Assembly: GCA_963708515.1 (NCBI GenBank)
Contig: CAVPSX010000023.1
Span: 1 to 64,000 of the forward strand
Length of the DNA stretch: 64,000 bases
Direction: 5' to 3'
Origin: JAPLJM01 sp963708515
GTDB lineage: Bacteria > Desulfobacterota > Syntrophia > Syntrophales > Fen-1087
Numbering within the stretch: position 1 is the stretch's first letter; each line of letters opens with the position of its first letter. Made by a program: the position numbers and the translations under genes. This document shows positions 50,540 to 59,436 of this stretch, piece after piece. The notes under the pieces are model-generated. The model had not been told where the DNA came from. It worked only from the letters and a program-made list of their open reading frames with translations, and did no database searches.

Positions 50540-51374
50540 ATAAAAAGGGAACGGGTGTGAAGGTCATGAAAAAGATCGCAAGCGTGGTCCCGCCGATGAC
50601 CCTTCTGTCATTATCCAGCGGAATCCATTCATACACGACGCGGGGATGAGTCGTTCCCATGAGCAGCAGAATGGCCGCCCAGACCAGCCAGCCGCTCCAT
50701 CCAGTCAGACCCAGCAGCACGAGCACGGCTACAGCGATGACCGCCACGATGCGTTGCCGCCGCCCAAATATCGCGTAAGCCACGTGGCCCCCGTCCAGTT
50801 GACCGACCGGCAGGAGATTCAGGCAGGTGACCAGCAATCCGATCCAGCCGGAAAATGCGATGGGATGTAAAACAAGATTGACTTCGTCCGGCAAATAACC
50901 GTGTACAATCCAGCTCGCGAGGGAAAAGAACAGGGAGCTGCCGAGAGCGACACCTGTTTGTGCGGCACCCGGCGTGATTTCCGAAAGGTAGAGGCCGATA
51001 AACAGGACGGGTACGGCGACGATCATGCCGGCCAGCGGACCGGCCGCCCCCACATCGAGCAGCATGCAACGGTCCAGCAGCGGAGATTTCATCTTGATGA
51101 AGGCGCCGAAGGTCCCGATGAAAGAAGGAGCGGGGATAAAATAAGGCAACGTCACGTTGATCCGGTGTTTTCTGGCCATGATGGTGTGCCCGAATTCATG
51201 GGCCGCCAGGATCATCAGAAGCGTAAAGGAAAAAGGGATGCCCCGCCACAGGGACCAGGGGGCTTCGAGAGGATTGATGCCCTGCTGCAAGGCACCGGCA
51301 ACGAGCGTCGTTAAAAGCGTCAAGAGAAAAAGCAGGATGTTGACGAAGGGGATTCTGTGTGTCTGATGATCCAT
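50529..51374 (-). CDS. Site-2-protease family (M50) membrane metallopeptidase
   Basis: The 281-residue protein has about six membrane helices, the zinc motif AAHEFGHTIMA near residue 57 and the second motif NLLPVGQLDGGHVAYA that supplies the third ligand. Two PDZ-free linkers (FGAFIKMKSPLLD) match the small S2P group. It should cut transmembrane segments of substrate proteins; targets unknown. Start at MDHQTHRIPF (51374); a longer frame with a TTG start has no support. Its tail overlaps radC. Confidence 0.88.
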   Translation of the reverse strand: MDHQTHRIPFVNILLFLLTLLTTLVAGALQQGINPLEAPWSLWRGIPFSFTLLMILAAHEFGHTIMARKHRINVTLPYFIPAPSFIGTFGAFIKMKSPLLDRCMLLDVGAAGPLAGMIVAVPVLFIGLYLSEITPGAAQTGVALGSSLFFSLASWIVHGYLPDEVNLVLHPIAFSGWIGLLVTCLNLLPVGQLDGGHVAYAIFGRRQRIVAVIAVAVLVLLGLTGWSGWLVWAAILLLMGTTHPRVVYEWIPLDNDRRVIGGTTLAIFFMTFTPVPFLFSS

Positions 51375-51473
51375 AAATATAAAAGGGGGATCATTATAGA
51401 CCCCCCCGCTGTCACGATTTCGTAATAATTCCAAGCTGTTCTTGATGTTTACCGGCGCTGATGGGATGGACTG

Positions 51474-51752
51474 CTACTTACCGTCTACCCGCTCCTTCAA
51501 TTCTTTGCCCACTTTGAAGAAAGGCAACTTTTTAGACGCCACCTTGATGTTTTTACCTGTCTTTGGATTTCTGCCCGTGTAGGCCTGATAGTCTCTGACC
51601 ACAAAACTCCCAAGACCTCGGATCTCAATCCTGCCGTTTTTCTTGAGCTCATCCATGAATCCCTGAAAAATAAGATTCACCACATCAATCGCCTTTTTCT
51701 CCGTCAAACCTTCCTTTTTGCTTAACGCCTCAATCAGCCCGGATTTATTCAT
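51474..51752 (-). CDS. HU/IHF-family protein, IHF-beta-like
   Basis: The 92-residue protein starts MNKSGLIEALSKKEGLTEKK and has IEIRGLGSFVVRDYQAYTGRNPKTGKNIKVASKKLPFFKVG. The RGLGSFVVRDY and GRNPKTG arm favour IHF-beta (HimD) over HU. It bends DNA as a dimer. It is single-gene, upstream of the M50 gene on the same strand; a terminator lies just upstream (51780-51813). With ihfA at 56715 it could form the IHF heterodimer (inference). Confidence 0.85.
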   Translation of the reverse strand: MNKSGLIEALSKKEGLTEKKAIDVVNLIFQGFMDELKKNGRIEIRGLGSFVVRDYQAYTGRNPKTGKNIKVASKKLPFFKVGKELKERVDGK

Positions 51753-51779
51753 AATTCCTCCTTATGATGCCTGATCTGA

Positions 51780-51813
51780 AAAAAACCCGCTCTCATCTCC
51801 ATCAGACGGGCTT
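51780..51813 (-). terminator. Terminator of the trpS-scpA-scpB-rluB operon
   Basis: On the minus strand AAGCCCG and CGGGTTT flank a 17-base loop, followed by a run of T (TTTTTTT). It lies 78 bases after the rluB stop and upstream of the IHF-beta-like start. Confidence 0.7.
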
Positions 51814-51890
51814 GTTATCAATAACATGATAATATGTTTTTAGTTTTGGCGACTATTATTTATTTTCAGATGAATGTCAAGACAAATTTT

Positions 51891-52622
51891 CTAATCATCC
51901 TCCTGTCTTGATGCAATGGTTAAACGGGACACCTCTTTCCGGGTCAAATGCCGGTAGGCGCCCGGCTTCAAGTCGCCCAGCTCAAGGTCAGATAAAGAAA
52001 CCCTTATGAGCCGGATCACGGGATGGCCGATCGCCGCAAAGCCGCGTCGGATCACCCGGTTTTTTCCTTCGGAAAGGTTCAGCGTGACCCAGCAGCTTTT
52101 AGCGCTTTTTTTTTCCAGCGTCGCCTGTAACGGCTTGAAAATACCGTCCTTCAGAAGAACACCTTCGGAAAGCGCCCGCATTTCGCGGTTTGACAGATGG
52201 CCCTCTACCTTGGCCCGGTAAGTCTTGGTCACCTGATATCGGGGATGCTGGAGCCTCTGGGCAAATTCGCCGTCATTGGTCATCAGTAACAGACCCTCCG
52301 TATCATAATCCAGCCTCCCCACGGGAAAAACACGCTCCTGGATGCCGGTCAGCAAGTGGGTCACGGTCGGCCTGTTTTCGGGGTCATTGAGGGTTGTAAC
52401 ATATCCGCGCGGTTTGTTCAGCAACAGGTAGATCTTATCGATGACAACGGTGATAAGACGGCCATCAACACGGATGTCGTCCTGTCCGGGATCAGCCTTG
52501 GCGCCCAATTCGTCAATCCGCACATCGTTGATCGTGACCCTGCCTTCAAGGATCATTTTCTCTGCAGCGCGCCTGGACGCTATCCCTGCCTGCGCCATGA
52601 TTTTCTGGATGCGCTCTTTCAT
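51891..52622 (-). CDS. rluB: 23S rRNA pseudouridine synthase RluB-like
   Basis: The 243-residue RsuA/RluB-type protein has an N-terminal S4 domain (QKIMAQAGIASRRAAEKMILEGRVTIND) and the synthase core with catalytic Asp in GRLDYDTEGLLLMTNDGEF, plus TYRAKVEGHL and SEGKNRVIRRGFAAIGHPVIRLIR. It isomerises U to pseudouridine in 23S rRNA (U2605 in E. coli RluB); RsuA or RluE are less likely by length. Its ATG overlaps the scpB stop by 4 bases (ATGA). It is the last gene of the trpS operon. Confidence 0.92.
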   Translation of the reverse strand: MKERIQKIMAQAGIASRRAAEKMILEGRVTINDVRIDELGAKADPGQDDIRVDGRLITVVIDKIYLLLNKPRGYVTTLNDPENRPTVTHLLTGIQERVFPVGRLDYDTEGLLLMTNDGEFAQRLQHPRYQVTKTYRAKVEGHLSNREMRALSEGVLLKDGIFKPLQATLEKKSAKSCWVTLNLSEGKNRVIRRGFAAIGHPVIRLIRVSLSDLELGDLKPGAYRHLTRKEVSRLTIASRQEDD

Positions 52623-53140
52623 TCCTGCAATTCTTTCAGCTCCCGGAGGGTCGGCAGGGCCGACAAATCCTGCAGATTGAAAACCTCAAGAAATTTGCGG
52701 GTCGTCCCATAAAGAATCGGCTTGCCAGGAACATCCTTGCGCCCCACGATCCTGACAAGCTTCTTCTCCAGCAGGCCCCTCAGTGCACCTGCGGTGTCCA
52801 CCCCGCGAAAACGGTCGATATCCGCCTTGACAACCGGTTGACGGTAGGCAATGATCGCAAGCGTCTCCAGGGCGGCCGGGCTCACTCCCACCGGCTTTGC
52901 AGTTCTTAATTTTTTTACCCAGCCGCTGAGGTCGGGACGGGTCTGGAACTGGTATCCGCCGGCAACGGTCTGAAGATAAATCCCTCCTTTTCTACCTTCG
53001 TAGTCTCCAGCCAGCTCCTGAATCGCCTGGCTGATTAAAGCCTTTTCGGCCCCTATGAGGATCTCTGCTATCCGCTCGACTGATAACGGCGCCTCTGATG
53101 CAAACAATAAGGCCTCAATGATTGCCTTCTTTTCTTCCAT
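52619..53140 (-). CDS. scpB: Segregation and condensation protein ScpB
   Basis: The 173-residue protein has two winged-helix domains: KAIIEALLFASEAPLSVERIAEIL at the start and the signature SPAALETLAIIAYRQPVVKADIDRFRGVD-like core with RIVGRKDVPGKPILYGTT at the end. ScpB joins ScpA and SMC in the condensin complex. It lies 3 bases after scpA and overlaps rluB by 4 bases. Confidence 0.94.
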   Translation of the reverse strand: MEEKKAIIEALLFASEAPLSVERIAEILIGAEKALISQAIQELAGDYEGRKGGIYLQTVAGGYQFQTRPDLSGWVKKLRTAKPVGVSPAALETLAIIAYRQPVVKADIDRFRGVDTAGALRGLLEKKLVRIVGRKDVPGKPILYGTTRKFLEVFNLQDLSALPTLRELKELQE

Positions 53141-53143
53141 TGA

Positions 53144-53860
53144 TCACTCCACGGCCAGAAACAATCGGATCGTTCCGTAGGATTCACTCTGATAGGCCTT
53201 GATCATTCTGAGTTTCATGAGTTCCAATAATGCCAGAAAGGTGAAAAGAATCCAACGCCGGTCGGTTCTTACTCCGATCAGTTCGGTAAAGGTCAGGTGC
53301 TTGCATTCCATGAGCCGGTCCATGATTTCATTGATGCGGTCGACCAGGGACATCTCCTCTGCCTCAATTTCGATCATGTCGGCCTTGTCCAGCCGGGTCA
53401 ACATCTGCTGAAAGGCCTTGACCAGATCAAAGACATCCATTTCCACAAAGACCCCAGGGTCTGCCGGATCGTTCGGACAGGCCGCAGGGCATCGCCGGGT
53501 AAAAACATCCCTTTCCAGTACCGGCCGTCTGTCCAGCTCCAGCGCCACTTCCTTGAAGGCCTGATAATCCAGAAGCTGTCTGACCAGTTCAGCGCGGGGA
53601 TCTTCTTCGTCCTGAGTTGACGGATCTTCTTCCACCGGCAGAAGCAGCCTGGATTTGATGTGAAGCAAGGTCGCTGCAAGCACCAGAAACTCTCCGGCAA
53701 GATCGAGATTGAGGGAGCGCAGCATTTCAATATATTCAAGATATTGCCGGGTAATCAGTGCAATAGGGATGTCATAGATATCGATCTCGTTTTTTCTAAT
53801 GAGATACAATAGCAGATCCAGCGGACCTTCAAAGATGTCGAGCTTGATCTCATAAGCCAT
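53144..53860 (-). CDS. scpA: Segregation and condensation protein ScpA
   Basis: The 238-residue kleisin begins MAYEIKLDIFEGPLDLLLYLIRKNEIDIYDIPIALITRQYLEYI, the canonical N-terminal helical part that binds SMC. The variable middle is acidic, and the C-terminal winged helix contains FTELIGVRTDRRWILFTFLALLELMKLRMI. It bridges the SMC heads with ScpB. It starts 1 base after trpS. Confidence 0.95.
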   Translation of the reverse strand: MAYEIKLDIFEGPLDLLLYLIRKNEIDIYDIPIALITRQYLEYIEMLRSLNLDLAGEFLVLAATLLHIKSRLLLPVEEDPSTQDEEDPRAELVRQLLDYQAFKEVALELDRRPVLERDVFTRRCPAACPNDPADPGVFVEMDVFDLVKAFQQMLTRLDKADMIEIEAEEMSLVDRINEIMDRLMECKHLTFTELIGVRTDRRWILFTFLALLELMKLRMIKAYQSESYGTIRLFLAVE

Positions 53861-53861
53861 A

Positions 53862-54854
53862 TCAAATTCCGACCGCTTCCCGGACCTCTTCCATCGTCAG
53901 CCGGGCGATCCGGGCAGCCCGGGCGTTTCCGTTCTCGATGATGGCGCGGACCTCACCCGGATGCCGGAGGTAGTAATCCCGGCGGTCATGCACCGGGTGC
54001 ATCGCTTCTGCAATACGGTCGGACAATTGTCGTTTGCAATCCGTGCAGCCGATGCCGGCCCTGCTGCATTCAAGACGGATACGGTCCACATCTTCCCCTG
54101 GTGAATAGATCTGATGAAAGGTGAAGACATTACAGATTTCCGGTCTCCCCGGGTCCTTTCTTCGCATGCGTTGCGGATCCGTGAACATGGCGGCTACCTT
54201 GTCCTTCAGAATCTTTCCCCGATCGCTGATATAAATGGAATTTTCGTAGGACTTGCTCATTTTCCGCCCGTCGATGCCGAGCAGCTTTGGGAAATCGGTC
54301 AGCAACGGTTCCGGGATGGGAAAGATTTCCCGGTACAGGAAATTGAAGCGTCTGGCAATTTCCCGGGTGAGCTCCACATGGGGGAGCTGGTCAACGCCGA
54401 CCGGCACACCGCTGGCCTTGTACATAATAATATCAGCGGCTTGCAATACCGGATAGCCTAAAAATCCGAAGGTGGAAAGATCTTTCCCCGATAGCTCCGC
54501 TTTCATCTCTTTATAGGTCGGATTGCGCTCCAGCCAGGCCAGCGGGGTGATCATGCTGAGAATAACGAACAGCTCGGCATGTTCCTTGATGCTGGATTGC
54601 ACGAACAACGTGCTCTTCTCCGGATCCAGCCCGGCGCTGAGCCAGTCAATGACCATGTCGATACGGTTGCCTTGAATATCACCCGTATCGCTGTAATCGC
54701 TGGTCAAAGCATGCCAGTCCGCCACAAAATAATAGCACTCATATTTTTGTTGCCCCTGAAGATCAATCCAGTTTTTCAAGGCTCCCTGCAGGTTGCCCAG
54801 ATGAAGTTTTCCCGTCGGACGCATTCCGCTTAATATCCGTTTTCTTGTCACCAT
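53862..54854 (-). CDS. trpS: Tryptophanyl-tRNA synthetase
   Basis: The 330-residue class Ic synthetase has the HIGH-equivalent SGMRPTGKLHLGNLQGA, YYFVADWHALTSDY, KASGVPVGVDQLPHVELTREIARRFN and the KMSKS motif GRKMSKSYENSIYI. It charges tRNA-Trp. Cysteines near 225-240 (SRAGIGCTDCKRQLSD) may bind metal as in some TrpRS. It leads the trpS-scpA-scpB-rluB operon. ATG 54854 (MVTRKRILSG) is taken; 14 extra codons upstream lack support. Confidence 0.96.
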   Translation of the reverse strand: MVTRKRILSGMRPTGKLHLGNLQGALKNWIDLQGQQKYECYYFVADWHALTSDYSDTGDIQGNRIDMVIDWLSAGLDPEKSTLFVQSSIKEHAELFVILSMITPLAWLERNPTYKEMKAELSGKDLSTFGFLGYPVLQAADIIMYKASGVPVGVDQLPHVELTREIARRFNFLYREIFPIPEPLLTDFPKLLGIDGRKMSKSYENSIYISDRGKILKDKVAAMFTDPQRMRRKDPGRPEICNVFTFHQIYSPGEDVDRIRLECSRAGIGCTDCKRQLSDRIAEAMHPVHDRRDYYLRHPGEVRAIIENGNARAARIARLTMEEVREAVGI

Positions 54855-54894
54855 CTGCGCTCCAAGGAATTTTTTCGTCCGTTCTAAACGCACC

Positions 54895-54928
54895 AAGGCC
54901 TCCGGAACGAAACAACGCCGGAGGCCTT
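54895..54928. repeat. Strong inverted repeat between hup and trpS
   Basis: AAGGCCTCCGG and CCGGAGGCCTT (11-base perfect arms) around a 12-base loop. There is no T-run on either side, so it may act as a rho-dependent or processing hairpin rather than a full terminator. Confidence 0.6.
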
Positions 54929-54954
54929 AGTAGAATAATGCCTAACAAAATAAC

Positions 54955-55227
54955 TTATTTTACTTTGTCGGCTAACGCCTTACCAGCCTTGAACTTCACG
55001 ACTTTTTTCGCCGCGATCTTGATTGTTTTTCCAGTCTGGGGATTCCTGCCTTCTCTCGCCTTTCTCTTGATCACGGAAAATGTCCCAAAGCCAACAAGAC
55101 CCAGTTTCCCGCTTTTCTTGAGTTCCTTTGCGACCGTCCCAATATAGGACTCCAGGGCCTTTGCGGCTGCCGCTTTAGAAATCCCTGCCCCACCAGCCAT
55201 TGCACCGATCAGTTCCGCCTTTGTCAT
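54955..55227 (-). CDS. HU-family DNA-binding protein
   Basis: The 90-residue protein starts MTKAELIGAMAGGAGISKAA and has the HU arm LVGFGTFSVIKRKAREGRNPQTGKTIKI and helix VKFKAGKALADKVK. The GTFSV and KAREGRNP parts match HU rather than IHF. It compacts and bends DNA. GGAAGG precedes ATG 55227; a further 8 codons upstream (MLKGGTEG) are possible but less likely. It lies upstream of trpS, separated by the inverted repeat at 54895. Confidence 0.9.
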   Translation of the reverse strand: MTKAELIGAMAGGAGISKAAAAKALESYIGTVAKELKKSGKLGLVGFGTFSVIKRKAREGRNPQTGKTIKIAAKKVVKFKAGKALADKVK

Positions 55228-55251
55228 GCCTTCCGTTCCCCCTTTCAACAT

Positions 55252-55738
55252 TGTTTTGTTAAATTAATCGGCTCTCACCACACTAGCCGAAGCCGACATT
55301 CCTCACGCGTTACCGCCGGCATCGTTTCCGCGATTATCCGCAGGAACTTAAAAGAAGTATAACTTGCGCAGGAAAAACAACCATTGTTTTTATATTAAAT
55401 TATCTATAGGTCTCCGCCGGTGAAATTGCATCCGGGATATACGCCCACCCCGCTAAGAAGGAACCAGACTGAGATGCCGCTCTGCAAATCACGGTTGCGC
55501 CAATGCCTAACACAAAGAAATTGGAGAATCAAGCGAAATTGTGCGATTTGTAAAAATATTTTTTCATCCCTCTGCATGCGGGAGGTTGTCTTTCTTAACT
55601 TCCTCTATTCAAATAATATATCTTTTTATGCTTGACAATGATTTTAAACTTTGATAAGAATAAAAAGTTTTGAATTAATAGACATTCAGGGGCTATTTCC
55701 AGGGCCTCGCATGATGAATGTCAGAAAGGAATTTTCAC
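55252..55738. other. Spacer, no gene seen
   Basis: About 490 bases hold two short open frames but none with both a ribosome site and family-like sequence. The last bases carry GAAAGGAA, the ribosome site of the PxxKW gene. A -10-like TATAAT-type box was not resolved. Confidence 0.4.
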
Positions 55739-56020
55739 ATGATTTGTCAAACCATCAAAGCCGGCGTCGATTGTGGCTTTATGTCAAAAAAAGGCTGCGG
55801 ATTCAAAGGAGACGCTTGCCATCCTATTGTCGATCAATGCGATGGCTGTGTCAAAATCACGGATTTCCCCTCGGGCAGGTATTGCAAGATCTATCCGGAG
55901 CCTGCCATTAAATGGTTGTCGGGAAGATGCGCGATGGCCACCCATATCAAAGTTGACGTTACGGAAGCAGTACAGAAAATCAATCCTCTGAAAGCTTCGA
56001 AGCGCGCCAGTAAAAAATAG
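55739..56020 (+). CDS. PxxKW-family cysteine-rich protein
   Basis: The 93-residue protein begins MICQTIKAGVDCGFMSKKGC and has eight cysteines, ending in the signature PEPAIKWLSGRCAMATHIK (PxxKW). Families of this kind are found mainly in anaerobic deltaproteobacteria and are of unknown function; the cysteines probably bind a metal or Fe-S cluster. ATG 55739 follows GAAAGGAA. It is monocistronic and convergent with the MerR gene. Confidence 0.85.
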   Translation: MICQTIKAGVDCGFMSKKGCGFKGDACHPIVDQCDGCVKITDFPSGRYCKIYPEPAIKWLSGRCAMATHIKVDVTEAVQKINPLKASKRASKK

Positions 56021-56109
56021 CAGCGCCCGGAATCGGACAGAAAGCAAGGCCGACTGACTTCTCATCGGCTTTGTCATTTTATAGGCGAGAACTCTTGCGG
56101 AAAGGCCGC

Positions 56110-56457
56110 TCACTGCAGCATTTCTCTCACCTGCTGCAGGAGACCTTTTATCTCCATCAACCGGCTTTTGTATTCCTCGGCGCCATCGTCGCTTTCTTCA
56201 TCATTCACTTTGATGGCCAGTCTTCTTTTCGCGCCGGCAATGGTGAAGTGGTCAACATAGAGGAGATGCTTGATTGTCAGGAGCAATTCCACATCCCGGC
56301 GTCTGTAGAGACGCTGATCAGACCGGGTGCGAGCGGGCTTGACAGATTTGAATTCCGATTCCCAATAGCGGATTACGTAAGGCTCAACGCCGATGATCTT
56401 ACTGACTTCGCCAATGCGGAAATAGACTTTGTCGGGAATCGATGCGTCCATGCCCAT
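56110..56457 (-). CDS. MerR-family transcriptional regulator
   Basis: The 115-residue protein has the MerR winged-HTH: VYFRIGEVSKIIGVEPYVIRYWESEF then RSDQRLYRRRDVELLLTIKHLLY, and a short coiled coil (EEYKSRLMEIKGLLQQVREML). The effector domain is minimal, as in the MerR-like gene that often follows ihfA in this group. It binds DNA as a dimer; the ligand is unknown. It is the last gene of the thrS-infC-pheST-ihfA-like run, after ihfA with a 257-base gap. Confidence 0.9.
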   Translation of the reverse strand: MGMDASIPDKVYFRIGEVSKIIGVEPYVIRYWESEFKSVKPARTRSDQRLYRRRDVELLLTIKHLLYVDHFTIAGAKRRLAIKVNDEESDDGAEEYKSRLMEIKGLLQQVREMLQ

Positions 56458-56714
56458 CCTCAGTTCTTAGATCAATGCGCATAACGGTTAAACGCTGCAC
56501 ACTTGGCGGACTTTGCCTCCCGATGAAAAAGATCCGCAGACGGCGAATCAAATGTTCACATTTTCAGAGCTGACGTCAACGGATTGTCCTACATCATGAC
56601 AACGCCTGGTCTTCTTCTCGAAAAAGATCTTCCAGCCGCAGGCGCTGTCCATTTTTCAATGGCATCGCTCGGTTTTCAGGATTTCACGGCAGAAGCTTCC
56701 GGGGCCAGCTTCCA

Positions 56715-56990
56715 TCATTTATTCAGGGCTTTGCGGAGCACCTGTGATGATTTAAAGGTCAGCACCTTTCGGGCGGTGATTTGAATCTCATCGCCGGTCT
56801 GTGGATTCCTGCCCCGACGGGATTTCTTTTCCTTCACGAGGAAATTGCCAAAACCGGAAATTTTGATACGCTCACCGCGCGCGAGGCTGTCCTTCATGAT
56901 ATCAAAAACAGACTCGACGATCCGGGCCGAATCCTTTTTCGAAAACCCCAACTTGTCATAAACATCGTGAATGATATCGATTTTGGTCAT
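56715..56990 (-). CDS. ihfA: Integration host factor alpha subunit
   Basis: The 91-residue protein reads MTKIDIIHDVYDKLGFSKKD, then ERIKISGFGNFLVKEKKSRRGRNPQTGDEIQI and VLTFKSSQVLRKALNK. The ISGFGNF and RRGRNPQTGDEI arm are typical of IHF-alpha. With a beta partner it bends DNA sharply at sites in promoters and recombination loci. It follows pheT by 37 bases, the position known from many Proteobacteria. Confidence 0.92.
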   Translation of the reverse strand: MTKIDIIHDVYDKLGFSKKDSARIVESVFDIMKDSLARGERIKISGFGNFLVKEKKSRRGRNPQTGDEIQITARKVLTFKSSQVLRKALNK

Positions 56991-57027
56991 TTTATTCCTC
57001 CTGTCCTCTTGTCATATTTATTGTTAT

Positions 57028-59436
57028 TTACCTGATTTTAGCTCCGCTTTTTTCCACAATTCCTTGCACAATGGCGTTGTGCGCCCGGCTGATTTCCTGA
57101 TCCGTCAACGTCCGGTCATGCGCACGGTAAGAGAACCTTAACCCCAGACTGATCATGCCCTCCGGGATACCTTTGCCGTCATATACATCAAAAATACATA
57201 CTTTTTCAAGCAATTCTTCATACATATTAAGCGAAATTTGAATTATTCCTTCCGCTGTCAATCCACGTGAAATCAGGAAGGCCACATCCCGCGAACTGGA
57301 AGGAAACCTTGAAATGTCCCGATAGGCCAGCATCCCGGAAAAATGCCGGGACAGAACGTCCAGGTCCAATTCAAAGACCATGGCCGGGTTCTTCAGGTCC
57401 ATCCTGGCCAGGACATCCGGGTGGGCCTCGCCGAGGAATCCGACTACGTCCGCCCCGATCGTGATGCCGCAGGAGCGGCCCGGATGCAGGAAGGGTTCCC
57501 GAAGGTCCGACCGGAATTTCACTGTGGCGATCTTCAGGTGTTCAAAGAGACCCTCCAGACACCCCTTGAGATCGAAGAAATCCGATGCAAGGCCGGAATA
57601 ATGCCAACTTTCATCGTATCGGGCGCCGGTCAGAATGCCGCCAATTTTGTTTTGCTCTGTGGGGAGTTCTCCGGCCTGCCCGGCCAGGTAAGTTCTTCCC
57701 ATCTCGAACAGTTTTAGGTCAAAGCAACCCGCATCTGCATTCCTGCGCATGGTTTCCAGCATGCTGTATATCATTGTCGTGCGCATCACGGCTTGCTCTT
57801 CCGTGAGAGGATTCCGGATCGCCACGGTCGCCCTGCGCACATCATCGGCCGGCAGCCCCAGATGTTCGGCTGCTGTTGCCGGAATAAAACTATAGGTAAT
57901 CACTTCTGAATAACCATAACCGTTCAACAAGGTGCGGATCCGCTCCTCCAGGACTTTTCGCTGGTCTTGCCTTGCAGACATGAATGAAATAGCCGGTCGC
58001 GTGACGGGAATCCGGTCATAGCCATGATGACGGGCAATCTCTTCAATCAGATCAATCTCCCGGCTGATGTCCACTCGGAACGTGGGTGGTTTTACACGAT
58101 AATGGGGGCCATCCGCTTTGTTAACGGCCATCCCGAGATTTTTCAGGATTCGCACGATCCGAGCCGGTGCGATGGCCGTTCCGAGAATATCCCGAACTCT
58201 TCTGGTGCGCAGGAGGATGTCTCGTGGGGATTCTATTTTCCTTGGATATTGATCAATATGGCCACGGCAGACGGCCCCCCCTGATAAATCAGCAATCAGT
58301 TGGGCGGCCCGATTCAGCGCGCGCACCACGCCTTCGGGATCAATTCCCCGTTCAAACCGAAAAGCGGCATCGGTACTCATGCCAAGCCATCGGGATGACT
58401 TGCGGATCGAGGTGGGATTGAAATAGGCGCTCTCCAAAAGCACCATGCGGGTGTCATCCTTGACCTCCGAATTGAGCCCACCCATGATGCCGGCAATGGC
58501 CACGGGCTTGACACCGTCACAGATCATCAGGGTGTCGGCCCGCAACAGTCGTTCCTTCTCGTCCAGAGAAACGAATGTCTCCCCCTGGCGGGATTTTCTG
58601 ACCACGATGCGTCCCTCTTTTAAAAACCGGTAATCGAAGGCATGCAGCGGCTGACCGCATTCCAGCATGACGAAGTTGGTTACATCCACCACATTGTTGA
58701 TGGCACGCAACCCTGCGGATTCCAGGCGGCGGCGCATCCAGAATGGCGAAGGACGGATGGTTACATTTTTAACAATCCGGGCTGTATAACGCGGACAGAG
58801 GTCCGGATCCAGAATCTCGACGGAAGTGATCCCGTTGATGTCTTCGTCATCTTCCGTGAAAAGGATCTCCGGTGCCTTAAGCTTGCCGCCGGTCATGGCC
58901 GCAATTTCCCGCGCCACGCCGATCATGGACAGGCAGTCCGGCCGGTTCGGAGTGATCCCTATATCCAGGACGATGTCCCGCATGTTCAGGGCATCGATCA
59001 AATCCTGCCCGAGCGGTAGTTCGGCCGGCAGAATCATGATGCCCGAACGGTCCGGACCTATACCGAGTTCCTCCTCGGAGCAGAGCATGCCTTCCGAGCG
59101 CTCTTCCCGAATCCGGGAACTCTTGATGGTATAGCCGCCGGGAATGGTCGCTCCGACACGGGCCAGCGGCACAACGTCTCCGATCCGAATGTTGTTGGCG
59201 CCGCAGACGACCGGCAGAATGTCCGTTCCCGTCGTCACCTCACAGAGCGACAATTTTTCCGAGTCGGGATGGGGTCTGATGGAAAGGATTTTCGCGACAA
59301 TCACGCGGCTGAAGTCGGGCGCCGTTTCCCGGACGTTATCGACCTCCAGCCCCGCCATCGTCAGACGATCCGCCAGTTCTGCCGGCGCAAGGTCGATGTC
59401 GATATAGTCTTTGAGCCAACGCAAACCAACTAACAT
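57028..59436 (-). CDS. pheT: Phenylalanyl-tRNA synthetase beta subunit
   Basis: The 802-residue protein has an N-terminal EMAP/tRNA-binding domain (about 40-150), then B3/4 editing (about 215-380), B5, the catalytic-like core (about 470-680) and a C-terminal anticodon FDX-ACB domain (SRFPSSSRDVAFLISRGL, LGLRFSYRAHDRTLTDQEIS). With PheS it forms the heterotetramer that charges tRNA-Phe and edits Tyr. Its start shares a base with the pheS stop (TAATG). Confidence 0.97.
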   Translation of the reverse strand: MLVGLRWLKDYIDIDLAPAELADRLTMAGLEVDNVRETAPDFSRVIVAKILSIRPHPDSEKLSLCEVTTGTDILPVVCGANNIRIGDVVPLARVGATIPGGYTIKSSRIREERSEGMLCSEEELGIGPDRSGIMILPAELPLGQDLIDALNMRDIVLDIGITPNRPDCLSMIGVAREIAAMTGGKLKAPEILFTEDDEDINGITSVEILDPDLCPRYTARIVKNVTIRPSPFWMRRRLESAGLRAINNVVDVTNFVMLECGQPLHAFDYRFLKEGRIVVRKSRQGETFVSLDEKERLLRADTLMICDGVKPVAIAGIMGGLNSEVKDDTRMVLLESAYFNPTSIRKSSRWLGMSTDAAFRFERGIDPEGVVRALNRAAQLIADLSGGAVCRGHIDQYPRKIESPRDILLRTRRVRDILGTAIAPARIVRILKNLGMAVNKADGPHYRVKPPTFRVDISREIDLIEEIARHHGYDRIPVTRPAISFMSARQDQRKVLEERIRTLLNGYGYSEVITYSFIPATAAEHLGLPADDVRRATVAIRNPLTEEQAVMRTTMIYSMLETMRRNADAGCFDLKLFEMGRTYLAGQAGELPTEQNKIGGILTGARYDESWHYSGLASDFFDLKGCLEGLFEHLKIATVKFRSDLREPFLHPGRSCGITIGADVVGFLGEAHPDVLARMDLKNPAMVFELDLDVLSRHFSGMLAYRDISRFPSSSRDVAFLISRGLTAEGIIQISLNMYEELLEKVCIFDVYDGKGIPEGMISLGLRFSYRAHDRTLTDQEISRAHNAIVQGIVEKSGAKIR

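Noticed and set aside
55420..55635. 71-codon plus-strand open frame upstream of the PxxKW gene
   Set aside because: No ribosome site, no recognisable pattern, and it overlaps the AT-rich promoter region.
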